From NCBI GenBank assembly GCA_027627225.1, contig CM051036.1:37340426-37404425 (forward strand): a DNA stretch of 64,000 nt, read 5' to 3'. The notes below the pieces were generated by a model. It saw only the letters and a list, made by a program, of their open reading frames with translations, had not been told where the DNA came from and did not search any database. Positions within the stretch are counted from its first letter, which is position 1. The number at the start of each line of letters is the position of its first letter. Positions 14,401 through 29,400 of the stretch are shown here, piece after piece. The stretch is from Congeria kusceri (taxonomy: Eukaryota > Mollusca > Bivalvia > Myida > Dreissenidae). Made by a program: the position numbers and the translations under genes.

Positions 14401-17400
14401 TTTCAAATGTAAGTTTGATGCGAAAGGCTTGTGGGTTGGTCTGTGTTTGTATAATTACACACCATATTCAATATATTGTATTGTGTTTGTATGATAATAA
14501 AACTGTATGTAATAAAGAAACCACACATGAAAGCTTGTCTGTCCTATTTAATAAATTGAAGTTTAATAATGAACAAACTTGTATACCACTCGTTCGCAAA
14601 TTGAAATAAAAAAGCAACAAAATATACTGTCATTTTTCTTCACTGCAAGTCATATATCCAGCACATCAGCAGAATGAATATTAGTATTACCCGATAGGTC
14701 CTTAGCCATTTTTCTTCACGTAAATCATATATCCAGCACATCAACAGAATGAATATAAGTATTACCCGATAGGACCTCAGCCATTTTTCTGTGATATACG
14801 TCTGGTTGTTGGGTATGGACACCCCATCGCACACACAGAGCACTTGTAAAAGGTCCAGAAATCGGTAGTTCTACGAGAATGAATATACCAAAAACAGCTT
14901 TAGTATGTTATCACTTTTAAATTTATAGCATCAATAAGAGTTATCATACGCACACGTAATACCGAATTCTTAAGATGTATATGCCATATTGTTCACAATA
15001 AAAATACAATAAAGGATATCTTCATATTCTGCAACTTTATGTATGGTCTTGTATATTTTAATGTAATATTTAACAATAATGTTCAGATAATTTAATTATA
15101 ACCCTAATACAATATATTGCAATATTAACATTCATGAATTATACAAGATATGTTATATGTGTAGGTTATGAATTGTTTTATTTTGTATGACATACATTAG
15201 TACGAAGACATATTTTGATGGTTTTTGCATATAAACAAGTTACCTAAGACACACCGCTGCCATGCTGAGTATCTTTTTTAACGCGTTATAAAGGCATTGT
15301 TCACTGGGGTTAATTTAATTAAGAGGCCATTGAGTTGTTGTTTTTCCACCGCATATGCAACTGGAGTTTCATAATCGTTTACAATTAACCTATTCCCACC
15401 TGGTGTTTCCTCAACAGATCAATGTAAATGTCCAAGTGGCTCTTCGTGATGCGGTCAACAATCTTCCTCTTGTCCCTTATAAGCTCTACGATCATCTGAG
15501 CAACGTTTAGACCGATTCCTCCCTGAAGAAACAAGAAAATTATCTATTATTACTTGCAAATTAAATATAACAGTTACGTGAACGTACGTGTCGATGCACC
15601 CGAAATATACACAAACGACCACCTTTTGTAATAAGGAGAAGCGTACCGTATAATGAATTATAAACATAACATAATCAATTAAAATGGATTTAAAACATAT
15701 TAACAAGCATTGGACCTTAAGTACTAATTTCCATCATTTTAACCATCCATTCGTAAAACTCATATCACCTTCATTTATCAGGTACATATATTACCTTTAA
15801 CTCAAATATAAAACGATTAAAAATCGTTCATTGGAATGTAATTTTATACTTGCATCACTTTAAATTTGTCTGGAATTCCAACGATATAATAAACGGAATT
15901 AAAATATCATTTAAATAAAAAGCCACACATAAAAACTTATCTCAACTTAGCAAAAACTGAAATGAAATAAAATAAATCAAACACGTAGATACTGGAAAAT
16001 TAAATGCTTACTTTTTGTGTGAACTAGTCTGAAAGCAATCGATGTATTTGGCAAAAAGTATTGCGCATTACAAAACAAGTAAATGCTTACTTTTTGAGTA
16101 AACTGGGTCTGAAAGAAGTCGATGTATTTGGCGAAGTAGAGCGCGTTCTTGCGGCTCTTGCCGATCATGTAGGCATGCAGAACGTCGTAGGCCTCTTTGA
16201 AGATGCGGATCATGTGAGTCTCTTCGTCGCCTTCCTTCAGCGGACATTGCAGCAGTCTCACTAGAAGGTCTATCACCTGACAAAAAAGAAACAAAATAAT
16301 AATAATCTGAGGAACACCATATATCAGACTGCGCAATATGAAAGAGACAATGACTATGAAAAATAAATCTCCATACAATTATATATGATTGAGTTTAATA
16401 GTATTGTGCACTTATAAGTAGTTCATCATTAAGTATACATATATATTAAACGATACTTTAATATTATAATATGCATCTACCTCATTATTTTTTACATGCA
16501 TTATTTGCAAAAGTTAATCTGTATCTCGTAAATGCAAACATTTGCACTGACACACTATGTTCCGCTGAAATGAGAATGGAAGCATTTCAGGATGTCACGA
16601 AAAGAAATATTTCCCATCGCCATTCTAATTAAATTTAGCTGTAATCCAATTACATGCAATATTTTACAAAGCATTAAAACACCAATAAACAAAATTAAGA
16701 ATGAAACAAAGGTTATGACTGATATAATTGTTATCCCTATTCTGTATAAAAGGATCAAACTGCCGATGTTTTACCCTGAGATTCCTCATCAACTTCTGCC
16801 TGTCTTTGACCGGTTGTCCCTCAATGATCATAAAGGTCTTCAGTTCTTTCACAGCCTGGTACAATATCATGAGATAATTAACGTGTTCAGTAAGATTTCT
16901 ATGACATATCCATGGGTAGCTTTGCATAATGCTCCCCCAAAGCAGGTACACGATCATGATATAATTAACGTGGTCAGTAAGATTTCTATGACATATCCAT
17001 GGGTAGCTTTGCATAATGCTCCACCAAAGCAGGTGCAAGATCATGAGATAATTAACGTGGTCAGTAAGATTTCTATGACATATCCATGGGTAGCTTTGCA
17101 TAATGCTCCCCCAAAGCAGGTACAAGATCATGAGATAATTAACGTGGTCAGTAAGATTTCTATGACATATTCCTGGGTAGCTTTGCATAATGCTCCGCCA
17201 AAGCAGGTACAATATCATGAGATAATTAACGTGGTCAGTAAGATTTCTATGACATATCCCTGTGTAGCTTTGCATAATGCTCCCCCCAAAGCAACGTAAA
17301 GTTTTACAATCACCACATTACATTGGTATAATAGAACAATAGAACTATTGTTTCCCAATATAGACCATTCAATGAAACACGGTTAAGTTGTATAAAGCAA

Positions 17401-20400
17401 GAACAATAGCATTTAATTGAATAAAACGCTAATCAGCAATAGTTCACCTTAAAAAGTAAATGACAATTAAAGTACACAATAATCGCACAAAATACGAGAT
17501 TAACGAACGGAGGATGATACAAATGCACACAACAATGCCTAATGACAATTGTATTAGCCTTACACTTCAATGCATTATAATTTGGAGTATACACAGACTG
17601 AAAACATCGAAACGGTAAACTTCTTGGATTCGAATAGTCAATTCACGAATGCTTACCGCTATAATCCCGTGAGTCTTTTTGGCTGTCAGCGATGCACAAT
17701 TCTGGAACTGAAAGTATAATTGTAAATATTTCTATTTAAAATTGAAGTGGAAGAAATATCTCCCAAGGATATAAACCAGCTGTAGCTAAACCATCTGTAT
17801 CTGTTTGTAGTATTCAGTTTCATATTCAGTCTGATATTCTTTGACATATAACGACTTTTTAGTGAATTTATTTAAAAAAAATAGTGTCACCGTTATGCTG
17901 TAGAGTTTGGGACGAGTACAAAACTAAATACAAAGAAAACATACGGAAATAAATGCATAAACCAATAATAAATTAATGAAAAGAAATAAGACCAATTCGT
18001 GGATCTTGAAAACGATTCTAGGAAACTGGACATTTTTGGCGAAAAAGGTGTAGATGTAATATCAATATTCTGTTTAAGACCTTAACAATCAATCACACAA
18101 GTATACGATTGAATGGAAAGTAAATATTTTAGGGAAACTATGGCCTTGCTCTATTATTACTATTCTGTTCTGAAATTTAAATGCTAACAAACATGGTGAG
18201 TGAAATTCAAGAGCAATGTTTTGGCGAACAATTGCAATGGTGTTTTATCAATACACTGTTCTATACTTTAAAGACAAAAGTACATATTGAATGAGATTGA
18301 AGGGAAAGTGAATATTTCAGGAGAATTTTTGCGATGCTCAATGTTCTTTTATAAACGTTAAAGGCAATCATACATCTTGAATAAGGTTGTAGAGGAAGGG
18401 GACCATTCCGGCGACGAAGTTCAGGTTCATGACGTCGTGTTTCTCCACGAGCTGCAACGTGTAGGCGTCATCATACATGCTCTCACCGCTGGCGGACACC
18501 TGCAACATTCAGAGCATGGTACTTTTGATAGGTCAGATAAAAATAATATGAACCACACAACATTTAGACCCTAATACAGATAACATGACTTGTAAAAGTA
18601 TGCATGCTTTGGTAGTTTTACGATAGTATGTATGTTAAACGACTGAAACGAATCATAAATCAAACACATCCTTTCTTGTAACCAGTTTGAACATCTCAAT
18701 AAAGTTTGAATATGTCTAATTTTGCAAGAGAACTGGATACGTCTGGTACTAATCATTAATCATACACATCCTTGCTTGTGACCAGTTTGAACATCTCAAG
18801 AAAGTTTGTATATGTCTAATTTTGCCAGAGAACTGAATACGTCTGGTACATTTGCATTACCCAGAACCAAGGAGTCTGTCTTTAAGTTACATCTCTCACA
18901 AACTAATGTAGTTTTGAGCAAAACAGCGGAAACTCTAAACCACATTATTATAAGTTAGTGACACATTTATTATACACACTCTACAGTGTACCTTGCGAGT
19001 GGAGGCCCCGTCCCACCGCAGCCCGTACATGGACATCTCCTCGGTCTCGTTCGTTCTGAACTCGCGTTTCTCGTAGTCCTCGTCTGTAAACAGGCAAAAC
19101 CAGCGTAAGTCTCGAATATCAACATAGTGACAAGTCTTTAGTATTCAGGGGACACGATTGAAAAATAAGACGAGGCCGTTGGAGTAACAACTGGCGATTT
19201 AACTTTTTAACGCCGTTTTCTTTGGTCAAAGGTCGATTCTATTTTTCTTGCAGCTGTCAGTTTTAATCATAAATGCGTTAACATTTGTATAGTTTGTTAT
19301 TTTTTAACCATATTTGAATACCTTTGAGAGCATGTAACCAGCAGCCTGTCAGCACATGTTCGATTCTTGCGTAACTTTCATACTGAATTTCATCCTGTTC
19401 CTGCAACAAATAAAACAACTTGCCATGCATGTGGTTACCTGACAGTACAAAATAAACTAATTGTTTCTAAAAGAACTAAACATTAGATAAATGTTTACAT
19501 TTTAAGGTAAACATGTACGTTATGAGTGACAACATGATGGAATGCGAAAACGATATAAAACGTTATTGCCGACAGATATGTTCGAATGCAATAACATGAA
19601 AAACGACTGAAAAACAAACAAATAACAGTTATAAGCTCGTGTTTGATGCCAAAATGTTATTTTAAACCGAGTTGAAATGCACGATCTGTTTCAACGAATT
19701 GACTACTGCCAACACTACATTAATCTAGATTTCTAGATTTATTTTATACACAGAAAATCGAATGTGAAAGCAGATGCCGTCAGTTTCCAGTAACCAATTA
19801 CATCATGTCATACATTCCAATAAATGCAAAAAAATAATTGTGCCATTTTAGAATAGTCAATCCACGCAACCGCTTGTAACTTCAGTTCCAATACGACTAG
19901 GGACGGAACTAAATCAAGTTTGAGAATTACCAGGATGCTAGTGCATACACGAGCGCGTTTTAAGAATCGCTGACATTAATTGATGTTTAAGTGTAATTAA
20001 TAACAAATGCAATATGCATTTCATTCAAGAGACGCACTCAAGGTAAAAATTAATCAACATTAATATGTTGGCTGGTGCAAAATGTTCACGTATAGCTATA
20101 GTAATTCACTCCCGGAAACATGAATTACAGTCAAAATTATCGGGTTTCCAAGATAGTTGCCAACAATGATTTCCCTGCTCTCAAATGATTTTAAAAATAA
20201 CAGACCTTTCTTGTACGCTCCGAGTTAACGATATTTGCAATATTCTTATAAAAGGAAAACAAGCTGTGAGGTATAAGCATGCATGTATATCAATTTGATC
20301 CTAAAATGTTCAGGCAGAGTATCGAAGATGAACTTTAACCTACTTTGAGGACGGAGTGTAGCCTAAACACAGTCCGGGGGTCAGCTGGATCCAGCACCAA

Positions 20401-23400
20401 AGAAACCTCGCTCCGAGAATCGATGCACAAATATTGACGCGTCAGCATGTGACGTAAGCGAATCTGTTGTTCCCATCGCAATACGTCACCTGCAAAGAAC
20501 GACAAAGGAAAAGGTTTGTTTTTGTTTAGTTGTTTTGTTTTTGTTTTGATGATGATGATGCTTTTGTTGTTGTTGCTGTTGTTGCTGTTGTTATTTCTGC
20601 TGCTGCTGCTGCTGCTGTTTGGAAACATGTATGTTCTTATAATGTTTGTCTTTTTATAGCGTTTAAAATAAATTATCTTATATATGTAGTTATTGTTACA
20701 AGTTGTCCAAGGTTAACGGTTCGCCTTATAAGAGATCGCAAAGACGCCGCAAAAAAATTGCCAAACAAAAACAATATGTGCATCTGCCTGGGTTGTTATA
20801 TTTTTATGTTGATGTTTTTTTTTCTAGATTATTGGAATTAGTTATGTTCAAAACATCATGGAACTCGGTGGGATATATCTTAAACGTTATCTTTAAACGA
20901 CACGTTGTGGTAACTTTGGTTACATGATGCTATCATATAATGAAAAGAACAGAGTTTGCTATGTTCGTCAGATGCATTTTGGCGCTTGTCGTTTCTCTTC
21001 ACCGATATGTTTGATAAAAAAATCCTGTACGTCGTGTACACAATTATAAAATGTAACTTCAATTTGATATCAGGCGTGGTTACAGGATATGGAGGGGGGC
21101 AGAAAAAATGAGAAGCTACCAACCTTTACATGTATATACTATTTTTTTGCAAAAAAAAAAAAGTTAAATTGCGCGACAGCATAGTTAAGCCTTTTTCAGA
21201 GATACTAGATCTGTACTCGTACTAACCGTCTGTGCAACATAGCCTGAGAAGAAATGCGATAAACTTATATCTCTCTTCACCGAAAGAAACTGTCTCAGTT
21301 TTTCAATAGCAGAATTTTATACAATTTAACCGGGGGGCGCACGCCGCTTCCGTCCCCTACAAATCTGTCAATGGATATTTTACTGAACCATGACCACCAC
21401 CCCCTTCAAAACACACGAAAAAAAAACAAAGATTACAGTAAAGATTGGTACAGGCATGAGTACATTCGAGAAAACTATTAATTAATCACATTTTAACTTT
21501 TTAAATTACTATTTCAATTCATATCGGTATTCCAATTGTTTCTCCAAGTGCCGTTGCATAACAACGCAATGATCATCAATCTTCTAGCGCGATAAAATTG
21601 CATTAAATGAAACTCTTCATCAAGCTTGAAAGTATCATTTTTGCAATTTCAAACCACACTGGGTTCGCTTTGATCAAGGGGAGATGAAACGCAAGGCTTG
21701 TGGCGAAAAGTATAGGACCAATGATGGGTGCACGTGGTGATCGTGTTATCATGCCATTATAAATTCTTTTTAAAGTTAGCCACCGATGGTTTATGTGATC
21801 TACTAATGCATTAAGGCTCCATAGATAGATCATATACGGGCTTGATAGAATTACATTTAACTATATCAAAACAAGGGACGAACGATGGGAATAATTTCAA
21901 ACAGAAAGAGATGAGCGATAAGTGGCATCTGCAGTTCGTAAAGCGACACAGCTGTAAATGCAATGACAAATTGGCGGATGTTGAACAATTTGCCAGATAA
22001 TATGTTAGTAGACAACGCATTCTTTAGATACTTTCATCATTTACTTTCAAAACTAAATAAACACATTCAGATGGCGTATTGGTCTGTACGGTGGCATAGA
22101 CGTGACACGTGAGAAAAATAACTTATCTCGTGGCCACGAGTTACGTAACTCGAGGCCACGACTTGGTATCTCGTGGCGGAGTCTTAGTATCTCGTGGCCA
22201 CGACTTACGTAACTCGTGACCACGACATAATTAGCCAATCAAAAATCCAGTTATTTGGGTGAACAAATTCACTATAAATCGCGGATCGGATAGGAAAAGA
22301 TCTTGTTTCAAGATCTTGTTTCAAGATATTTCCTCGAGGGGCTTATGAATCTATCGAATTTGTTCAGCCAAATAACTGGATTTCTGATTCACTAATTATG
22401 TCGTGGCCACGAGTTACGTAAGTTAATAACTCGTGGCTACAGGATAAATTATTTTTTTCTCACCTGTTCGTCTATGCCACCGTAGGTCTGCCATTTTTTA
22501 CGGAATCCTGATTCCGCCAGTTAAATTTCGCCTGTCCTTGACATTTTAACTTTTATTTTCTGCACTGAAATTTTTTATAGACACACGAAATTCGGATGAA
22601 AATTATCATCCAATTTCGCGTGTGTATGAAATTGTACAAAGCGATAATTATTGCCAAATTCTCGCATCGACGCGGTGGGATCATTGCACTATGCGACATT
22701 TGGGCGATGATTATTGCAGTTTAAAAGACCGGGTTTTTCAAAGTGCGAGATCTGCTGAAAATAAGTTGTCGCATCGTCGTCTTCTAACTAAACGAAATTG
22801 AACTGCCCGACTGTCGTACAGCTTCGTTGTTTACAGCACTGCCAATCGACGTTTATCCCTCGAACAATGAAATTATTTAACCTGATGCACATGGGTCAAT
22901 GACCTCTTACAGTGCTTAACATTACATTAATCATTTTCATAGAAGAATTTATAATTATGAATACTACAGCAACATATGCCTAATATATTCAGTTTAGATG
23001 TATACTTTAAATATATTGCACGTTAAGTAGGTTATAAAAAATAGAAAATGTTAAGGCCTTTCCTGTAAATAACTCTTGGATACTTTTCGCGAAAATCCAG
23101 CTACTTTTCTTATATATGCCTACATTCTCTTCTTTTCGTTGGCATTAGCACCGAGTGCCCTTTCTATGGTTCACTCACTATCATATATAAAACTGCATGA
23201 TAAATTTAAATGTTCAGTTGTCAAAGCTCTGCGTTATGTATTTCTAAGATTTCAATGTAACGTTGTTGAAAGAAATAAACATTAACATCTATTTAAATAG
23301 CGGAAACCACTGCAACAAATTACAGCCCATCATGCTTGATTAATGCCCATGCGCAGGGATCTATTACAGCTGCATCTGTTCTGTAATACCTGCCAACATC

Positions 23401-26400
23401 GCTCGCTCAGCGTGACATAGAAAAATGCGTTTTACGACTTTCTTACAGCTACAAGGTGATTAGTCAAGCGCAATTACAGGTGTGCTTTTATTGATCCGTT
23501 TACAAACAAGACTCCTGCAAATTAATTCCAGATTAAAACGTTTTACCAACAAAAACCCAAACTACGATGTCAGATCGTGTTTCTAAACATCAACACGTTA
23601 CGCCTGCTCTGGGCCTCGGATTTGGCAACACAAGATTTACGAATGAAACAAAATCATATATAGTCCATTGCTTGGAAATAATACATCACTAGATGACTTT
23701 TGCATAACATTTTCAAATATTTTTGTTTCTTCTAAAAGAGAAGAATGTAACCAGTTTACACTTAACCTTTGTACAATATATTATACAAAATGGCGTGATG
23801 AAATAGTTTTGCGATATAATAAGGGAAATCTAGGATCACACAAGGTACAGGGTGCTGCTCAAAAACAGATATTTATATCGCATAAAAGTACAATATACTA
23901 AATTAAAAAAAAGATATTCAGCATTCATGTACTTATGTATCGAACCTACCAAAGGGGCAGCAGGGGAGGGGGCACAAATGTGCAGGGTGCCTCACCCTGA
24001 TATTTCGCTCTGAATCTTTCCCTAAAGTATTATTGGCACGTGTGGTGTCACTGTAGACGATGTATACTAGGAAAAAAGTCTAGAATATTATCTAAAATGC
24101 TTTGACTGTTAATGATAATATATAAGCGAAATATACCAGCAAATGTTCTTGATATATCTTACCGTCGAGGACGCTGTGTTCGGACTCTATTTGCCAGTAC
24201 GTGAGCCCGGAAGTTGACGGAGACAGCGACTTTGGGCGATGTTGATCCATCACCCGGATTCGGAAATGAACTGAAAAATTGGGTTTTATATCAGTATGTG
24301 AATATATATTTGGTCACTTAATTTAGATATTTAAGATGACATGACGGTGTTCGAACCTGCGTGCAACTAATAGGAAAGTATATGATCGAACTGGATTTAC
24401 TTCAACTAATATTTATCATGTTATCAGTATTTGAGAATTAACAACACATGTTAAAACATAAACACATTTACAATTGCACTGTTAATTATATGTTTTAAAA
24501 CTAACTTGACAGAACTCATAATGCATATTATAGAATCAAAGCATGTTACTTTTTTTTTCCATTTAAATACTTAGGCCCAACATGTATTTATCATTCGTCA
24601 CTTATTATTATTATTGCAAATTTCAGTGGATATTGAATACGTTTATTCATCGGAATATTTATTACATCAGAAGCATATGAAAAACTTGTATATTTTGTTG
24701 TACAGGCATTTGACCAGTAGATAATTGTCAAGGATTGAGTTGACCAATTATGGTTTATATTTCAGTGGTAAATATTAGCAGGTGGTTGCATAATCCAATC
24801 AATTTACTTCAAATCCTTGGACAAACAACCTTAGACAAACAGAACGACGGAGAGATCTATGTTCGTCTACTGGTTTATTGGTCAGTTTCCTTATATTTAG
24901 GACATTTAGTGTTTAAGAGTTTTGTTGCTGCTGACACATTGTGACAAGTTGACTTGCAATATCTTTTATATTTACCATCTTCTGTGACTCCTTCGTCAAA
25001 CAGGCCTTCTGCCACCAAATAGGCCTCCAACTCCTTGTGGAACAGGCGTATGACAGAACCACCCTGGGTTGGAAACGTTAATCAGACAGTTAGATTAACA
25101 GCAACTATAAACACGGGGTTTCCAAACGAGTTATTTACAGTGATAAATAAATGCAACACACATGAGGCCAATGATAATGCCATCTGAAAAGTAATGTCGT
25201 CAGTAATCTTGGATAATATTAACATTATATCAACAACAGAAGTACCATCCTGGTTTTGACAGTTTTGCCACAGCAGTGACAATATTGCCTTTAGAGTCGC
25301 AAATACTTACCGCGCACAGTATTGATATGTAAAAGCATGTTTCAACATAGATATTTACATATAAAGATATAAAAGAGCGAAACATGAAAATGAAAATTCA
25401 GATGCGTTTTAAATGAAAAAAACAACAACATCAAAAGCACGTTTGTTAAATAGACAACATAGAGCTTACCCTGACAAACCTCTCCTGTTCCAGAGTCTCT
25501 CTAAAACTGCCAATCAGAGTGAAGCTTGACCTCTCTACGCCAAGATTTAGTTCTGACCTGAATTAGTGTATTAATAGATGTATTCTTGTTATTCTTATTA
25601 TAATATTTAATAAGTTGAATTGTTATTGTTGTTGTTGTTGTTGTAATTTTCGTTGTTGATGGTATTGGTGGTGATGATGATAATGTTACTGACGATAATG
25701 AAGATGATGCTGTTGCTTTGTTGTTGTTTTTTTCGGCTGATGTACTTGTTTTTGTCTATCTTATCTTGACCAACATTAAATTGGTTACATTGTACAAAAA
25801 TGTTTAGACTGCGGGTATTTCAATGAAATTATAATAATGTATGTTAATGTTCTATACCCATGGGATTTGTAGTCGATCTGATGTGGTTCGCTGGCATGGA
25901 AGTAATGTCCGGGGGACTTGACACTTTCAAACACAATCTGGTCGTACAACTGAACCTGTAAGACAGTAGAAAAATGTGTTTTAAACATACAAACGAGTAA
26001 ACAACCAAGTGTGTGTAAAAACGTGAATCAAATGAAATCAAACTTATAGAAGAATGCTAATTGGAACGACAAAGAAAATTGCACAATTTACGACAAAGAT
26101 TATTCTTACTTAAAAAGACTACATGTGCCCACAAATAAAAGCACAGTAGATAAATAAAAACAATGGCATTGCTGGACAGACACAAGTTGAAATGCAACTA
26201 AAGGATGTTCCCAACTTTATCTTTTTATCTTCGCTTTAGCAAGGTAACGCGGTTGGGTTTCATTTGTTCTTTGATCACTCACACAACTATGTACACCGCA
26301 TTGAGCTATGAATGGTTCAGATATAGAGGTGCTGAATTACTTACCGTTTCTCCTTCCGACTTGACCTTATAGCGCGGTAGGATTCTGAACTGTGCATTCT

Positions 26401-29400
26401 TTGCGTTGAAATCATGTAGAGACACCTGCGAATCAACAAGAAAAGAAACCTATCACAGGACCCTCACCCTGAATGATTGATGCGGTGTGCTGAACTGACC
26501 CCGATACAAAGCGAAAACACATGTGCAAGTTAATAGATAAATAGGCCGGTATACTGGTACATGCAATCAAAGGTGTGTGGCACAAGAAGAGTTCAAAGAT
26601 TCGTATGCCGTTTGTTTACCCCCACGCGAGTTCTTTGCGGACCCGAGGATTAAACGCTTGTGAGGAACATAACACATACACGTTCATAAACACCCGAACG
26701 TGTTTGTTATATTGATGAAGTTATTACTGAAGTCACAGGATCAAAGAAGTATATAAGCATTTGCTTTTGCAATGTTGACCCTGCTATGTTTAATTGTTTG
26801 TATGATATTTTGGGCCTTCAAACACCAATTATTTCTAAAATACGAAACCAACCAAATAACATGAAACACAAATTTATTAATTCTTTTCTAAAAACTTCTT
26901 TTTGATATTTGATAATAGTATCAAATATATTATGATATATAATGGAACATAGCATATGCACATATAAATAAACCTACTGCAGCCTTAAAAAATATACCAT
27001 TCAATAATACATATTTAAAATTTGGAATAGTTTGCATTCACATTGTGGGTAAACGCCGCTTTCTATGTATCTTCGAGGTATTTTACTATAAATGATTCAC
27101 TGATGTCTCTCATATTGTTTTATGCCAACCACGACAACAACTTCATGTTCAGTCTGTGTTCAAATAATTACGAGAACGTGGATAATTCTCTAACGGATTA
27201 TAAATAAAAACCACCCTGGTATGTCAGTTTTTTTCCAGAAATATAGTTAATATTTATGTTTCCATTATATTTCCATTATGATTAGGAACACGATATAATC
27301 TGAACAGGGATTAGACGATATAGACACGTCGCATTGAAATGTAAATAGGGTAATCATCGAAAAAAAAATGACTAGGAGATACAATGAATATATGCAATTT
27401 TCAAAACACCGCTAAAGCATTACACAAAATCCCATAACAGAAAAAAACTAACGTCATAGATAATTGGACCATAAACCGCCGTGTTAATTACTTTTCTGGT
27501 AATTGAAACACGCATGTCGACATACCTTCATGTAATTCTTGTCTATCTGACTCGTCTGAGTTGTGCTCATTTGAACAAACTTGCCGGTGAATATGTGTTT
27601 TAACTGGAACAAGAATGAAGTAACATCTTGTAACATACGTAAGTGCTTCCACTGTAACACTAATGGCCAAACCTCTGGTAACGTAAGTGCTTGTTCTTGG
27701 TAAATAAACACAGGTAACGTAAATAATAAGGACAATTATGTTGGCATTTGGCAAGTAGGAGATAACTTGAATACGACAATGCAGTATATATACTAGTTTA
27801 CAACAGTACAAAAAATAGTATTGGCATTGTATATTTGCATTATGTTACTTATACAAGCGAGTCATGTTATATCCATACTAGAGCGCAATGTGCTTCTTGT
27901 AGTTTTTAATTTATTTTCTGTAAACATTAACACAATTACATAGCTAAAATGAATAAAAAAACAGATGCCTAGTTTTTATCACGATAATATAGACGAGAGT
28001 TTTTGCCTATTGAAATAATACAATCACAGGGTACGTTCAAAGATGTGGTATACTATTCAGAATATTGCAAGACGACAAACAACATCATATGTTACTATGA
28101 AAGCAATGGTGAAATGTGGAGTGTCACCTGGACTATTTCTCCATAGCGGACACGCTTGCCGTGTTGTCGCTTCTGCTCCAGCTCATTGTCGTTGTCCTCG
28201 GCCTGTGCAGCCGCCTGAATGAAGGACAATGTCATTCTATAAATAACGGATGAAGAAGAAGAAGATGATGATGATGGTGATGATGATGATCATGAAGAAG
28301 AAGATGATGATGTAGAAGATAATGATGGTAATGATGATGATGATGATGGTGATGATCATGAAGAAGATGATGATGATGGTGATGCTGCTGATGATGATGA
28401 TTATGACAAAAGAAGATGAAAATGATGTAAATGACGAAGATGACGATGGTGATAATGATGTTGATGATTTTGTTGATAATGATGATGATGATGATGATGA
28501 TGATGATAATAATGATAAAGATGATAAAAAAGGAGAAGAAGATGACGAGGGTGATGATAAAAGATATGAAAATGATTATGGTGATGATGATGATTATAAT
28601 GTTTATGGTGATAAGGATGATGATGATGATGTTGATGATGATGATGATGATGGTGATGATAACGATGATGACGATGATCTTACAGGATGAGGATTTCCAT
28701 ATGTGGCCCAGCAGATGGTTATTAAGATGCCGATAAGAAAGGGGCCATGTGAATATAAAAATATTTACTGGTGTTGATCTATATGTCTATAAATTGTGTG
28801 ATTTTTGATATGCCTAAGTATCACGTATCGGACATGTGCTATAAGTGTATGCCTATAGTTGCGTGTGCGTAGTGTTGGTACAGTGTTGGCACAGTCGTTC
28901 TGCGGTAAAAGTGGGAGATGCTAAATATAGTTCCGAAAATAGTAAATAAAATATTTGTTAAATCAAGGTTCTTCGTCAAGCGAAAGTGACAATTCCATAT
29001 GCTTATACTTGCATACTAACAATTACGACAAACAAAAACTCACAGCAGTGTTGAAACATACCGCAACTAGGTTGTTATATTGAAGTGCATACTTGCGTTG
29101 TTATTATCACTTCTAGAGTTTCTTTTATGTTTCTTGTAATGGTAAGCATACTATGCATACTGTTATCAAGTACATCGAATCACATTAACTAAGTTGCACA
29201 CTATTATACATCTGTTGCACAGACGTCTAGACATCGGATTGACCCACGAACTAACATTTGTTGCCAACAACATAATTCTGATAAAAATTGTATGTGCGGT
29301 AACGGCACAGACAACTGAGGCGTGTCGTGGGAAACCGGGCTTAAGTGTCGTTCTGGATCAGTCTGTGCAGTCCGAGGCCGCACATGTTAATCCGGGACGA

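Noticed and set aside
16592..17299. Open frames of about 200-235 codons on both strands
   Set aside because: Produced by the 87-bp minisatellite; the only real coding part is minus-strand exon 16 (16775-16855).
24335..24375. tRNA-like B box (GGTTCGAAC on the minus strand)
   Set aside because: No A box at the right distance and no cloverleaf could be formed.
28322..28736. Asp-rich and Met-rich frames
   Set aside because: GAT microsatellite in an intron.
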